DNA of 64,000 nucleotides from Immersiella caudata (lineage: Eukaryota > Ascomycota > Sordariomycetes > Sordariales > Lasiosphaeriaceae), in assembly GCA_030512335.1 (NCBI GenBank), contig JAULSU010000005.1:1054001-1118000 (forward strand), in the 5' to 3' direction. This document shows, piece after piece, positions 1 to 9,886 of the stretch; within the stretch, counting starts at the first letter, position 1, and each line of letters begins with the position of its first letter. The notes beneath the pieces were generated by a model that was not told where the DNA came from, did not search any database, and was given only the letters and a program-made list of their open reading frames with translations. A program made the position numbers and the translations under genes.

Positions 1-540
1 CCATTATCCGCACTCACCAGGGAGCCTGGGGCGGGCAGGCTCGCTCACTGCATTTTTGGACTGGGAAGCAGGCAAACCTGGCTGTGTGGCTTTCTTTCTC
101 CGTGGATTCCTTCTTCTGTCGAGTCGATACTACCGGGACCATCGTATCTGGCTGCTTACCTTATAATATAGGAGTCCCAGGATTTGGAACCGCATCATGA
201 CGGGATACGGTATCCTCGGCCTGACAGCTGCTGACACGCCATCCTTCCCTTCCCCGAGTCGGCCGAAGGATCCCTCGGCTGCTCGGTGCGCATCGCAATG
301 CCATTCCCGAGTAGCAGCGAAATGTGTCAAGTGTCAATCCATCCGCGGCGAGACTCGGCGGCCCGAGCACCGACGGGATGGTGATGGGCGCTTCGTTGGT
401 AGCGCGTCGTGGGGTAACTTCCCCGCCCGCCGAACGAGAGCACCCCGACCCCTCTCCCGCCCTTCCGCCGCCCGGCTGATGCGGTGCGATGTCGACATGC
501 TGGGACGTGCGCCCCGTTCAAGTGGCATTTGTGTAATGTA

Positions 541-620
541 GGCACGTAGGCACGTAGGCACGTAGGCACGTAGGCACGTAGGCACGTAGGCACGTAGGCA
601 CGTAGGCACGTAGGCACGTA
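541..620. repeat. Perfect 10-copy octamer tandem repeat
   Basis: Ten exact head-to-tail copies of ggcacgta fill 80 bases with no variant unit. The array is preceded by gtgtaat and followed by gggaaggcaggcag. It lies in non-coding DNA. Exact copies suggest recent expansion and probable length variation between strains. The period of 8 is not a multiple of 3, so it is unlikely to be coding. Confidence 0.97.
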
Positions 621-1564
621 GGGAAGGCAGGCAGATGTAAATGTGATGGTGTTGATTGCGCGCCTACATACCTACCTGAAGCAGGTCTCAATCGGAAGCC
701 TGCAGCTGAAAAGCAAACATCGCGAGCTGGAGGGTGGCCTCAGGTCTCAGCTTGGAGGAGCCAAACCGGTGATAGAGGCGCTAAAAAGAAAAGGTTGGCC
801 GAGACAGCAGGGCTTGAGTATCCGCTGATGACCAGGCGCAATGCGCGGCCAACAGATCGCAGCGGCAGCGGGAACGGATCGTGCCCATCAACTGGTGAGA
901 CGAAAAAGCCGGGGCTGGGTTCTGTACGACTCCATCTCAGCTGACGGGATGGGCCCGATGACAGGCTCGCGTTGCTTCCTTGCTCGAGGAAGAGAAGAGC
1001 TGGACGAGAAGTACCGTCAGCAACATCCAATCCGTCGCCCCATTGTCATCTTTTCGTAAACGCAAACCCCGGCGCAGACCAGAGAATCGCATCGCATCGC
1101 ATAGACCATAATCTCTGCGCTAATCACCTGCTCATCATATGCCGTCCAAGCAATCCGCTCCGCATTGCGCTCAGCAGTGCCCGGTCCCCGGCGATAGCGA
1201 CAAAACTGCTGACCTGAGCTGGGCGCATCCGCCCGGCTTTCCTTCTCCTTTTTGCGACGGTGAAGACCCCTCTCGCTGATGAGGGAAACCCCTGTCTCCC
1301 TGTCGCAGTTCAGTTATCGCGGGGCGGGTCCAACACCGATGACGTCGGGCGGAGAGCGAACCCCTCCAGATCCCAGATCCAGGAAGGGGAGGGGGTGTGC
1401 AATGCCAAATCCCAAAACCCATTCCACAGTTTGAGATACTGTCTATCCTTTGCTAGAGAAAACGATAAGCGAGAAAAGTCCAAAGCAAGAAAAAACCAGT
1501 TCCTCATCTTTTTTGTTTTTCGCTTCTTTTCCTGAGGTAAAGGAAAGAGGAACAAGCCGCGCGC

Positions 1565-1572
1565 ATTACGTC
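1565..1572. promoter_or_regulatory. CRE/ATF-like site (ttacgtca)
   Basis: The octamer ttacgtca, reverse tgacgtaa, matches the core bound by CREB/ATF-type bZIP factors. No gene start lies close by, so a functional role is only a guess. Confidence 0.25.
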
Positions 1573-2685
1573 AAAACCACAATCTCCACGCGAATGGCGG
1601 GGGGTGGATGGCGGGGTGCCCTACCCTATCCATCCGCGCTTCGCGACAACCTGAAGACAATCACCAGGCCACTGAGCAATGCCCATCAAGACAAGACACA
1701 ACAAACCCAACCCCTCGCCCAGCCAACACCAATCGATCCTCTCCCAAACCCATCCCGGGCCCATCCCCACGATTACGATCTGCCGTCCGTCGGGTCCCCA
1801 TCCCATCCCGTCGGGCGACCACTAACAATCTCCCCCATCGCAAATTTGCATGTGGGTGTGCGCCGCTGGGCTGCCACGCCGGGCACCGCCGCCAATGCCA
1901 GCGTCCCTAGACGAGGCGCGCCGTGTGGCCGGGAGGGGTGTGTAGGGCAGCAATGGGGCATTCAGTCCATTGAGGTTTGACTGCGGGTAGCATCAGGGTC
2001 ATAATATCAGGGGATATAATATGACAGCTAGCATCACAGTGTCTAGGTCGGGTATTTGCGGTCTAGGTAGTAAGTATCTTGTGGCTTGTTGGGTGTGGAT
2101 GGTGTTTGGGTTTGTTTTGTTGTTTGATGTTGTTCTGGTCCTGTCACCCCTTTTCCAGATATTGGGAGAGGGAGAGGTTGCCCGTAGTGATTGCATCATC
2201 GAACTAGGGCGACTTGACTGTTCCTACGAGAAACTCTGAGGCTTCTTCTTCTCGAGTGCCTGGCCAGGGGATAGCTGTAGCATGTGTGCTGACTTCGCTG
2301 AGGTTGCAAGACGAGTCGCGATGGCATCCGCCCGATGATAACCCACTCTCTCCACGACAAACCATGGACGCGGCGCACCCAAACATACCACTGGGCACCA
2401 AGCACTCACTCTTATGATTCACTCATCATGTTCCACGTGTGTTGCCGTAAAGTGTACCTCGTATTCCTCTACTTCCTAAAGGAAGCTAAAAACATGACCT
2501 GAACGCTGTCTACGCTGTGTGCAAATGCATGCCCTCAATCGTCCCCGACCATCAAGTGACATCGTCCGAATCCTCTGACTTCCGATATAAACGCTGCTCC
2601 CAGTATGCCATGGGCATAGAGAGAATGCTGTGCCTCCCCTTGTTGGTATTCCCGACACGCCTGATTCCGCGTCCGAACCCGCTCA

Positions 2686-3510
2686 TCACAGAGACCGACG
2701 CCGCGCTCCGGGACCAACTCTAGACTTGTAACGAGCTTCAAGAGCCTTTTTGGGGCCACCCGATTGGCCTCCCTTGCTCTTGCTACCGGATGCACCGTCG
2801 TTCCGCTCGGGCTGTTTGCCTGCTTTCTTCTCGGACATTTTGCCTGCCTCCTCCTCGGACTGTTCGTCTGCATTCTCTTCCGGCTGCTTGCCTGCCTTCT
2901 TCTCGGACATTTTGCCTGCTTTCTTCTCGGGCAGTATGCCTGCCTCCTCGGACTGCTCATCTGCTTCCGTCTCGGGCTGTTTGCCTGCCTTCTTCTCGGA
3001 CTGTTGGACTGTTTTCTTGCCCAATATCGTTCTGAAAATGGTGCGTACGCTTCTCGCGACAATCCTGGGGTATCGTACTCTTCTTCTTGCACGAGGAGGT
3101 CTCGGATCATCCTTGTCATCCACCTCGATGTCCTTCTTGTCTTGTTTGACGCCTTCGGTTTGTTGGTCGGGGGCCTTGACAATGGTCTTTGTGGCGGCAC
3201 TCTTGGAGACCTGGGGCACTCCAGCGGTCAGTGGCTCTCCCAGTCCGAACGTCTTGATCTTCTTCATTCCGAACGACTCGAAGACATGGACGAAAGTTCG
3301 AGAGACTGTTTGAAGGCGCACCCGGCGGGCGCGCTTGGATTCGGAGCTCCCAGCTTTGAAGCTCTGGGCTTTGGGGCTTCCGGATTTGAAGCTCTCGGCT
3401 TTGGAGCCTCCGGCTTTGGAGCTCTCGGCCTCGGAACCTCCAGCTTTGGAGCTCTCGGCTTCAGATTTGGACTTCTGGAACTTGGAGAACAGGGCTTTGG
3501 GGTTGGCCAT
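2686..3510 (-). CDS. Lysine/Ser-rich repetitive disordered protein (hypothetical)
   Basis: Single-exon frame of 274 aa starting with ATG at 3510. I do not recognise a family. The N-terminal ~55 residues repeat a Ser/Glu/Lys/Ala/Gly motif (units such as AESSKAGG). A central basic segment (about residues 58-165) includes an Arg-rich stretch around RARRRVRYPRIV. The C-terminal third repeats KKAGKQPE and KKAGKMSE units separated by acidic EADEQSEE-like spacers. The product would be highly charged and disordered, perhaps nucleic-acid binding (inference). Caution: the same DNA is also open in other frames because the repeats lack stops, including a long plus-strand frame (2764-3672) that starts at a non-ATG codon and reads as repetitive Leu/Cys/Phe-rich sequence. 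The minus strand is preferred for its ATG and more protein-like composition. Confidence 0.5.
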   Translation of the reverse strand: MANPKALFSKFQKSKSEAESSKAGGSEAESSKAGGSKAESFKSGSPKAQSFKAGSSESKRARRVRLQTVSRTFVHVFESFGMKKIKTFGLGEPLTAGVPQVSKSAATKTIVKAPDQQTEGVKQDKKDIEVDDKDDPRPPRARRRVRYPRIVARSVRTIFRTILGKKTVQQSEKKAGKQPETEADEQSEEAGILPEKKAGKMSEKKAGKQPEENADEQSEEEAGKMSEKKAGKQPERNDGASGSKSKGGQSGGPKKALEARYKSRVGPGARRRSL

Positions 3511-3798
3511 GGCTTCGGTGAAGAGACTGATGAGGAGCCTGTGATGAAGAAATTGGTATGTCGTATTGGGCGTGATAACGAGTGCAGAAGAGCCGACACG
3601 GGAATTGGAAACTTGGAAGCGATGTTTATAGTTGCAAAAGAAATCCCTTGTTTTGGAAGGCTAGAGGCATGAGAGGTATGCCCCAGAGCACACCCCAGAA
3701 AGCAAGAACGCCTTGAGGGTGGGAGCAGATTGCCACGTCGTTGCTTCCTCATGCTTCTATGGAGACAGCAAGGAGATCTCAAGGCCATTGCACCAGCC

Positions 3799-4449
3799 CT
3801 ACTTCCAAACGCTTGCGCTTTCGGCGCCAGCCTTCTTGCCCTCCTGGTACGTGGCGCTGAGAGAGTTGTACAGCTCCTTCACCCTGTCGATCTCGCTTGC
3901 CCAGTGTTGCCGCTCCGCTTCATCGGGAATCTCTTCGAGCAGATCGACCAGACTCTTGGCGGTAAAGAACTTGTTCTTCCGGTTGTAAAGCGGGCGAGCA
4001 GCCAGCGTCTCCTCGGTGTCAGATGCTGTCGGGACACGGAAGACTTGCTCCAGGATATCAATGTCGTAAGGGATTGCGAAAAGATCCCGGCTGTCCTCGT
4101 ATGTGAAAAGATAATAGAACTCGTTGAAGCCCGCCCATGTGATGCCGCTTAAGCATAGCGAACATGGCTCATGGGTTGCGAAGAAGACGCAGTCCTTGGT
4201 AGCCGGCCGTCCCTCAGCGGAAGATGAGAAGAATTGTTGGATGCAGTTGATCTCGCCGTGGAGAAGAGGCGACACGCGTTCGTTGTTTGTGGCTACGGTC
4301 ACCGGAGCAAGATCTGACCGGTTCAAAATGGCAGCGCCGAACAGCTTGCTGCCCGAGGAAACTCCGGCACTGGTAAGGGGCACGACCTTCTCCTCGGTGA
4401 CACGGAGGATGGTAGAGAGGAGTGTCTTTGCCGAGTGCGGGTCCGACAT
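3799..4449 (-). CDS. Cytidine/deoxycytidylate deaminase family protein
   Basis: 216 aa from the ATG at 4449. The frame is open to 4563, but the extra 38 residues do not look like the family, so the start beginning MSDPHSAK is chosen. Zinc-deaminase signatures are visible: HGE at residues 64-66 (zinc-binding His and catalytic Glu) and PCSLC at 95-99 (the PCxxC zinc cysteines). This family removes the amino group from cytosine-type bases or nucleotides. The substrate cannot be told from the sequence. The C-terminal half is helical and charged (about residues 150-216), ending AESASVWK. No intron is needed. The gene is divergent from the methyltransferase that starts at 5061, about 610 bp away. 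Confidence 0.85.
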   Translation of the reverse strand: MSDPHSAKTLLSTILRVTEEKVVPLTSAGVSSGSKLFGAAILNRSDLAPVTVATNNERVSPLLHGEINCIQQFFSSSAEGRPATKDCVFFATHEPCSLCLSGITWAGFNEFYYLFTYEDSRDLFAIPYDIDILEQVFRVPTASDTEETLAARPLYNRKNKFFTAKSLVDLLEEIPDEAERQHWASEIDRVKELYNSLSATYQEGKKAGAESASVWK

Positions 4450-5060
4450 CTTGGAGGGAGATAAGGACTGAACGGCCGAGAGGAAATGATATTGCGATAG
4501 TGCGGTAGAATCCAGCTCAAGATGCGATTTTTTGTCAGGGAAGATCTGCAAACAGGATGGCACAACAGCTGCTCTTTTTATGGCAGAAACGATGCCCTGG
4601 AGAGGGGGCGGCCGTGGAGTTCAGCGACGAAGCCTGGGGCGCGAGCCCGGTCGAACGGCCTCTAGTGCGGATCTTCGGCGCCCACCGAGACCATGGCACC
4701 GCTTTTCGGCAACCGCCGGGCCGCCATTGTGGATTGGGTGGAGCGAGCCGGCGAGAATCGGTCGGGCCTCGAGGCCCCAGTATCGGACGCGATATTCCCG
4801 AAGATAATGAGTGATCGCTGGCCTAAAGAGGGAATACGACTGGCACTCATCCCAGACGGAGAAAACGGCGACTCCGGGATGGGTGCAGAGTGGACAAACG
4901 GATGGAAGGCACAACCAACAGCTCCCAAGGGGGAAAAGTCTGCACCAACCCTAACCCTTCGGCGCAGACTCTTCCTCCACACTTGCAGCATGCAACTTTG
5001 ACATCGCCAACGGTTTTGCCTCCGACTTTAGCTTCTCTCGGATCTGATTGAAAAGACAGA
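4450..5060. promoter_or_regulatory. Divergent promoter region, deaminase / methyltransferase
   Basis: About 610 bp between two outward-facing start codons. It must hold both promoters. No clear TATA box was seen. Small frames on both strands lack protein character. Confidence 0.5.
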
Positions 5061-6236
5061 ATGCACTACGTTAGACTCCTCCGGCCCCCCACGGTCGAGC
5101 AAGGGAGAAGCCACCGGCAGCTCAAAATTTCCCTCACGATCACGACGGATTTAGGTGACGCTTACCTCTTTTCGCAAGAGCCTATTGAACTGGCCGTTGT
5201 TGGCGCCTACCAGAATGCAGAGGGCCGCCTCGTGCCCGTCAATCTCACCCAGAACGCCTCCCCGAGATGGCGCGCCGGCATGCGGGCGCTGAAGTTTGAC
5301 CTCCAACTCCCGCGGAACCCCATTTCGACAATCCAGATCCGACCAGCAAACCGACAACTCACAGCGCTCGCCACCAGTGATGTTTATCCCGTAGGACAGA
5401 GCAATGGTCTCGTTATGGGCGTCTACGTGGATTTACCGTCAAGTGAAGGGATGCCATCCCAAGTCTGCTTCCGAAGCCTGCGCCTGACTGGCGCTAGCCA
5501 GGACCCCGCTGCTGCTGTCAACGCTCTTCAGGTGGAGGAGGATTTTGGTGACAGTATTGCTCGTCACATATGGGATGGCGGTGTCGTAACCCTTTCACTT
5601 GTTGCGGATCTTTGCTTGGCCAGCCCGGTTCCTGTCCGACACAACCCGATGCCGCTTCTGAGCAACATCTTGTGTGGGCAGCGGCGGGAGTTGAACATCC
5701 TGGAGCTGGGCTGTGGTGTTGGTATTGTCGGAATTGGCTTCCTGCGCATCCTCAAGGCTTCTAGTTATGGTGTCAGTCCTAAGATTCTCATGACGGATCT
5801 CTCTGAAGCAGAAGAGCGGGCACAAGCAAATATTTCACGGTGCCTGGCTGACTCTCAGTCCTCGGAAGGCGGAAGAGCCGATGTCGAGTTCGAGAGTCTG
5901 GACTGGCAAGACGGGAAGGTGGGATTGTTTGGCGAAAAAGTACAATCTCAGCCCTGGGATCTCCTCCTCGTCAGCGAGTGCACCTACAACACCGATACGC
6001 TTCTCGCCCTCGTCCAAACACTGTCCGCCATTCACGCCCATTCTGTTCAAAAGACCGGAGGTTCCCACACCACAAAGATTTTTCTTGCTACCAAGCCAAG
6101 ACACTCCTCAGAGAGGGAAGCCTTCGACATGTTTGCCGAGGAGGGTTGGAGGGTGGAGGAGCAGACCGTCGTACCACTCCCCGTCCTCAACAGCAACGCC
6201 CAATCGGTCGAGATGTATCTACTATCGAAAAGCTAA
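5061..6236 (+). CDS. Family-16 (METTL21/FAM86-like) SAM methyltransferase
   Basis: 391 aa, single exon, ATG at 5061. The N-terminal ~150 residues are a beta-rich region of unknown role. The methyltransferase core follows: a SIARHIWDGG segment near residue 160 (the WD(G/A)G entry motif of this family), motif I ILELGCGVGIVGIGF near 213-227 (SAM-binding glycines), the acidic loop ending LMTDLS near 245, and DLLLVSECTYN near 300, matching the post-II D-x-x-x-x-(S/A)-D/E-C-x-Y-N region. Family-16 enzymes usually methylate lysines on elongation factors, chaperones or other proteins. The target here is unknown. Length is above the minimal fold (~220-300 aa) because of the N-terminal domain. Confidence 0.85.
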   Translation: MHYVRLLRPPTVEQGRSHRQLKISLTITTDLGDAYLFSQEPIELAVVGAYQNAEGRLVPVNLTQNASPRWRAGMRALKFDLQLPRNPISTIQIRPANRQLTALATSDVYPVGQSNGLVMGVYVDLPSSEGMPSQVCFRSLRLTGASQDPAAAVNALQVEEDFGDSIARHIWDGGVVTLSLVADLCLASPVPVRHNPMPLLSNILCGQRRELNILELGCGVGIVGIGFLRILKASSYGVSPKILMTDLSEAEERAQANISRCLADSQSSEGGRADVEFESLDWQDGKVGLFGEKVQSQPWDLLLVSECTYNTDTLLALVQTLSAIHAHSVQKTGGSHTTKIFLATKPRHSSEREAFDMFAEEGWRVEEQTVVPLPVLNSNAQSVEMYLLSKS

Positions 6237-7286
6237 ACGCCCGTCTTCACAAATGCCTCACTTCTCTATTTGTCTTTGATGTCTCATGCCGCGACATTTA
6301 CGAGTGCGGCTCCTAGCTGACGGAAGCACGACCTACGCCCACAAGCCGCCCTTGATCATATCACTCACGCTTCAATTGAGGGAGGGACTACGGCGTTCCG
6401 CGAAAGCTCTTGGGCCCGGTCAACTTGCTAAGGTGGCAGAAGCGAGCTGGATGGAACGAACAAGAGATAACATCGAGTCGAGAGATGCGGGGGGTTACCA
6501 AGTTGATGGAGAGGCAGCGCAACACCGTCGTCGAGCTGGGTTGCCATTACCGGGAGCCAATCTGCCTAGGGGTTGCCGGGAAGTATTGGGCTGATATAGG
6601 GAAGGCCCCCGTAGCACATCTGCCTGGTGGTTCAACAGATGTGCCGCCCACAATGTCTTCACACGTGGCGTACAATAGGCCGGTGGTGAGGAGGTAACCT
6701 TCTGGGACGGCGGAGGAATGTCAAGGGGGATGATTCTGACCAGAAGATGGATTGGCTCATTTGTTCTGCCGCAGACAACGGATATCGCAAGAATCGGGCC
6801 AATGGTATCTCAGAAAGTATCAACGGCCCAGGCCAGACCAGCGAGGCGGGAGAGGATGTGAAATACCCATGCGTTGATTGGTCGACTCGAGGAGGATTGT
6901 CGAGTCGCAGCCAATCAGATCCGCGCCGTTAAGCTTTGAGGCGGCTCAGCTCCACCCCCATGCGTCTCAGCACTCGCAGCCTCGCCGCCAACAGCCGATC
7001 CCCAGTGACATCAGCTCACCCTGCCTCGGCGATCTAAGATTGCCACTGGTATAAGAGCAGCCTCCTCTGCCCCTCATTCCCGACAGTCTGCCGTTTCATC
7101 CCCAAGCAAGCACATTTGGCAACCAGCTCTGCGATCTTTGGACTCTTCATCCACTGCGACCACACGCGACTCTCAAAGCGAGCCATCCGACACAGGTCCG
7201 CGCCCGGCCCGTCGATCGATTCCCCACTTTCCCGCCCCTGCTAGTTCCGCAACAACTGCGAAGCCAGCCAGACAAGACGAGCAGCC
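6237..7286. promoter_or_regulatory. Upstream region of the CxC-repeat gene: CCAAT and TATA elements
   Basis: A 1.05-kb region upstream of the metallothionein-like gene. A TATA-like tataaga lies at 7050-7056, followed by a CT-rich tract (about 7060-7110) typical of fungal core promoters at transcription starts. CCAAT boxes occur at 6910-6918 (gccaatcag) and, in reverse, at 6876-6881 (gattgg). The rest shows no coding signal. Confidence 0.5.
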
Positions 7287-8031
7287 ATGACCGAGGCAAA
7301 GGCATCCACCTGCTGCGGCAAGAGCGCCGAGTGCGTTTGCGGTACGTCAAGCCAAGTCCCCCAGGATTTTTCAGCCGTCTCCACCAAGCCTGTCACTCTA
7401 TCATGGTCCCCCTTGAACGTCTCGTTCGTCAAGGGAAGGGAAAAACAAATCTCTGCGCGTTCAGTTTTCTTCTATGCCGGGCTCCATCTCGGTTGATCCG
7501 CCTGGCTCTGGCGCGTAATTCACATATGCATCCAATTATCCCTTTGTCTTCAACGTTTCTCTCGGTAGTTGGCTTGACGTCGACGACAAAACCCCCCCTC
7601 TCTCATTACACTTGGCCGCCTTGCCCGATCCCGCGCCACTTCTCGGCGCAGCCCGTTATCGCCTCACCTTACTGACGTCGTCTTTTTGGATACCTACAGC
7701 CAAGCAAGCTACCTGCTCCTGCGGCAAGCAATCCGCCCTCCACTGCACATGCGACAAGGCGTCTTCAGAGAACGCCGTTGGGGGAGCCCGTTGTTCCTGC
7801 CGTGCCCGCCCCGCCGGCCAATGCACTTGCGATCGCGCGAGTGCCGAGAACCAGAAGACCGCTGGAAACACTTGCGCCTGTGGGTCAAGGCCTGCTGGTG
7901 CGTTCTGAGCGCTGTTCCGGTGGCATGTTGCACAACACTGACGTGGAGTAGACGCTTGCACATGCGAAAAGGCCAAGGACGGTGGTTATAACCCCTCGGA
8001 GCATGAGACCGATTTCACGACCAAGAAATAG
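7287..8031 (+). CDS. Metallothionein-like CxC-repeat protein (spliced)
   Basis: Three exons: 7287-7341, 7700-7897 and 7952-8031. The introns are 358 nt and 54 nt, bounded by GT(A/G)CGT and TACAG/GAGTAG. The product is 110 aa with 16 cysteines, all in CC or CxC pairs. It reads as about four tandem units of ~25-28 residues: a short N-terminal unit with CCGK...CVC, then CSCGK...HCTCDKASSEN, CSCRARPAGQCTCDRASAEN and CACGSRPADACTCEKA. The tail is Asn/Glu/Asp rich and ends DFTTKK. The C-x-C density is what metallothioneins use to bind Cu(I), Zn or Cd, but the even repeat and ~110 aa length differ from the short (~25 aa) fungal copper metallothioneins. No signal peptide, so probably cytosolic. A TATA box and CCAAT sites lie upstream. 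Metal binding is inferred from composition only. A conserved uncharacterised cysteine-rich family of another role is the main alternative. Confidence 0.85.
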
Positions 8032-8161
8032 AGTGTCGGCGACGACAACGACGGCGGAGGCGGATCGTTTTGACTTTTCCTTGGGCAGCTTGTACTGATA
8101 TGGCCGCATCGGAGTTGGGGGCGCACATCAATAACGACTTTTTTGGCTACACTCTGTCATC

Positions 8162-8959
8162 ATGGGCATAGAGGACGTGCTCCTGAGCATGGGTATGGGC
8201 TGGACGGACATGGCTCACCACCAGCATCAACCGCCGCGGACGCAGTTCTTTGTGAACAATATCACGACACTCTCTTCGCTCGTCGCCGCGCCGACACAAC
8301 TCCTCCAGCGTGGGGCTATGGACTCGTTCGCGCATTCGGTGCCTTTTTTCGAATACTTTCGGCGGTGCGGCGTCCTTACTATTTGGCGAGTCGTTTCGAT
8401 ATTGTTGGAGCAACTGGGGAGGCTGTCGAGCCGTTGGCCTGTGTCACTGCGACCAGCTTTCCTTGTGTGGGTTTTGTTTTTGGGCCTGAAGACGTTCGTT
8501 GTGGACATGTGGCTGGGCGTCTACCTTGCGCAGCACTACCAGCTGGTCGAAGGCCGGGTTAAGTGGAGAGCCGTCTGGCGGGACATGCGACGATGGTTTA
8601 AGACTAATGGATCTGGGCTGGCCACGAAAGTTCTGTTTCCGGTATGGGTGGTAGTTGGTTACTTGGTGACTGCGCTCAAGGTGTCTGGGTGGTCAGTGTT
8701 TGGGTGGTCGCCGTCGGCATCGATGATGTACAACTTGGTGATGTCAGGGGGCATTATTGGGGGGTGGTGGTTTGTCTCAACACATCTCGAGGACGAGAAG
8801 GGGGCGAAACAGAGCAACGTCCGCTTTGATGGTGAATTCGATAGCCCTGAGTCCACCAGCGACGAGAGCAAGATGGTAGGAAAAGGGGCAGCTGGGTGGA
8901 AGAAGCGACCGAAAGCGCGAAGGACGCCCAAGAAAAAAAAGAAGTCGGTCACTTTTTAG
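8162..8959 (+). CDS. Multi-pass membrane protein with polybasic C-terminus (hypothetical)
   Basis: 265 aa, single exon, ATG at 8162, only 130 bp after the stop of the CxC-repeat gene on the same strand. I do not recognise a named family. Hydrophobic segments lie at about residues 96-118 (PAFLVWVLFLGLKTFVVDMW), 155-175 (KVLFPVWVVVGYLVTAL) and 185-205 (NLVMSGGIIGGWWF). An amphipathic part precedes the first. The N-terminus is His/Gln rich (MAHHQHQPP). After the last membrane segment the tail is acidic/Ser rich, then strongly basic, ending PKKKKKSVTF, which could be a nuclear, ER-retrieval or lipid-binding signal. Location is therefore open. Confidence 0.7.
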   Translation: MGIEDVLLSMGMGWTDMAHHQHQPPRTQFFVNNITTLSSLVAAPTQLLQRGAMDSFAHSVPFFEYFRRCGVLTIWRVVSILLEQLGRLSSRWPVSLRPAFLVWVLFLGLKTFVVDMWLGVYLAQHYQLVEGRVKWRAVWRDMRRWFKTNGSGLATKVLFPVWVVVGYLVTALKVSGWSVFGWSPSASMMYNLVMSGGIIGGWWFVSTHLEDEKGAKQSNVRFDGEFDSPESTSDESKMVGKGAAGWKKRPKARRTPKKKKKSVTF

Positions 8960-9886
8960 AAGATCGGATACGCTTAGCCAACCAAGCGGAATTGTTACGA
9001 TGCATTTTCTCTGTGCTCAACTATGAGATGGCCTGACCAAGGCGAGGCTCAACGATTCTTCCAGACCCCTCTAGTTCGCAGGAACAGTCAACTGCAGCAG
9101 CGCTTGAGCTCTGAAATGGTGGGCGTTTCTTCGCCTACAACGGTCCCAATGCTGAAGAAATCGCGTGCCATGCGCTTCACCGAGTGGTTGGAGCTAGAAT
9201 AGACGATACCACTCGGCAATGCGACGCTGGCGATTGCCGGGCTGCGTCGCGTCGCGTTGCACAACTGCGGAGCATCGAGCATCGCGATGTTGGGTCGTCG
9301 TGGAGTTGGCCTTGACCGCTTTGGCAGTATTATTTCCGGGACAGGGGGCTGACGCCACATTGACCTGGCTGGACAGGGGCACCCCGTCCAGGATGCACGG
9401 ACCCGAAATCTGTGAAGCTTCGAAAAAAAAGTAAGGAAGAGAGCTCAACTCCAATAGTGATAAGGGTAGCTTGGAGGAGTCAATTGATGTGTGTGCACGT
9501 GGGAAATCCGAAGTCACAGACTGAATAGGTAGCCAGGTCAATAGGAGGCACCTATTGTTCTCAGTTTCTTTTTCCAGTTCAGGGGCGTTGCCGGATGCGG
9601 CTATTGTGCAACACCCCCCTGTCAGCAGTTCCTCCAACAGCTGAGGCGTTTTTTCTAGCTCGCCGCCCTAAAAACAAAGGTGCCCAAGCTTGCCAAAACG
9701 CGCCCACTATCTACCCAATTCCTGAGCTCACCTCGCACATTTTTGTCAGCACCCAACGCGCGACCAGGCCCTTGAAGGAACCTGCACCATCGCTTCTTGC
9801 GCGAATTTACTACCGAGTCGCGATTGATCGCTTCCTGTACACCTTCTCCCTCTCAAATCTTTTCAGTCTCGATTTGTCAGCTTGCA
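8960..9886. other. Intergenic; promoter side of RCC1
   Basis: No supported gene. A CT-rich tract just before the RCC1 start codon (about 9840-9885) resembles fungal transcription-start regions. A 147-codon minus frame inside has no protein character. Confidence 0.5.

Larger units (their letters stand above)
1..2685. other. Intergenic stretch, no supported gene
   Basis: No open frame here has a recognisable domain, and overlapping small frames on both strands look like chance. The stretch holds an exact octamer repeat (541-620), a T-rich tract near 1500-1535 and an 8-bp CRE/ATF-like site near 1565. A gene with several short exons cannot be excluded by eye. Confidence 0.6.

Noticed and set aside
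1450..1980. 176-codon plus frame in the left flank
   Set aside because: Biased Pro/Ser/Arg composition, no true domain, overlapping frames on both strands.
2764..3672. 302-codon plus-strand frame rich in Leu/Cys/Phe
   Set aside because: Starts at a non-ATG codon, is antisense to a better ATG frame, and its openness is explained by stop-poor repeats.
4450..4563. 38-residue N-terminal extension of the deaminase frame
   Set aside because: Not deaminase-like. The internal ATG at 4449 gives a normal family start.
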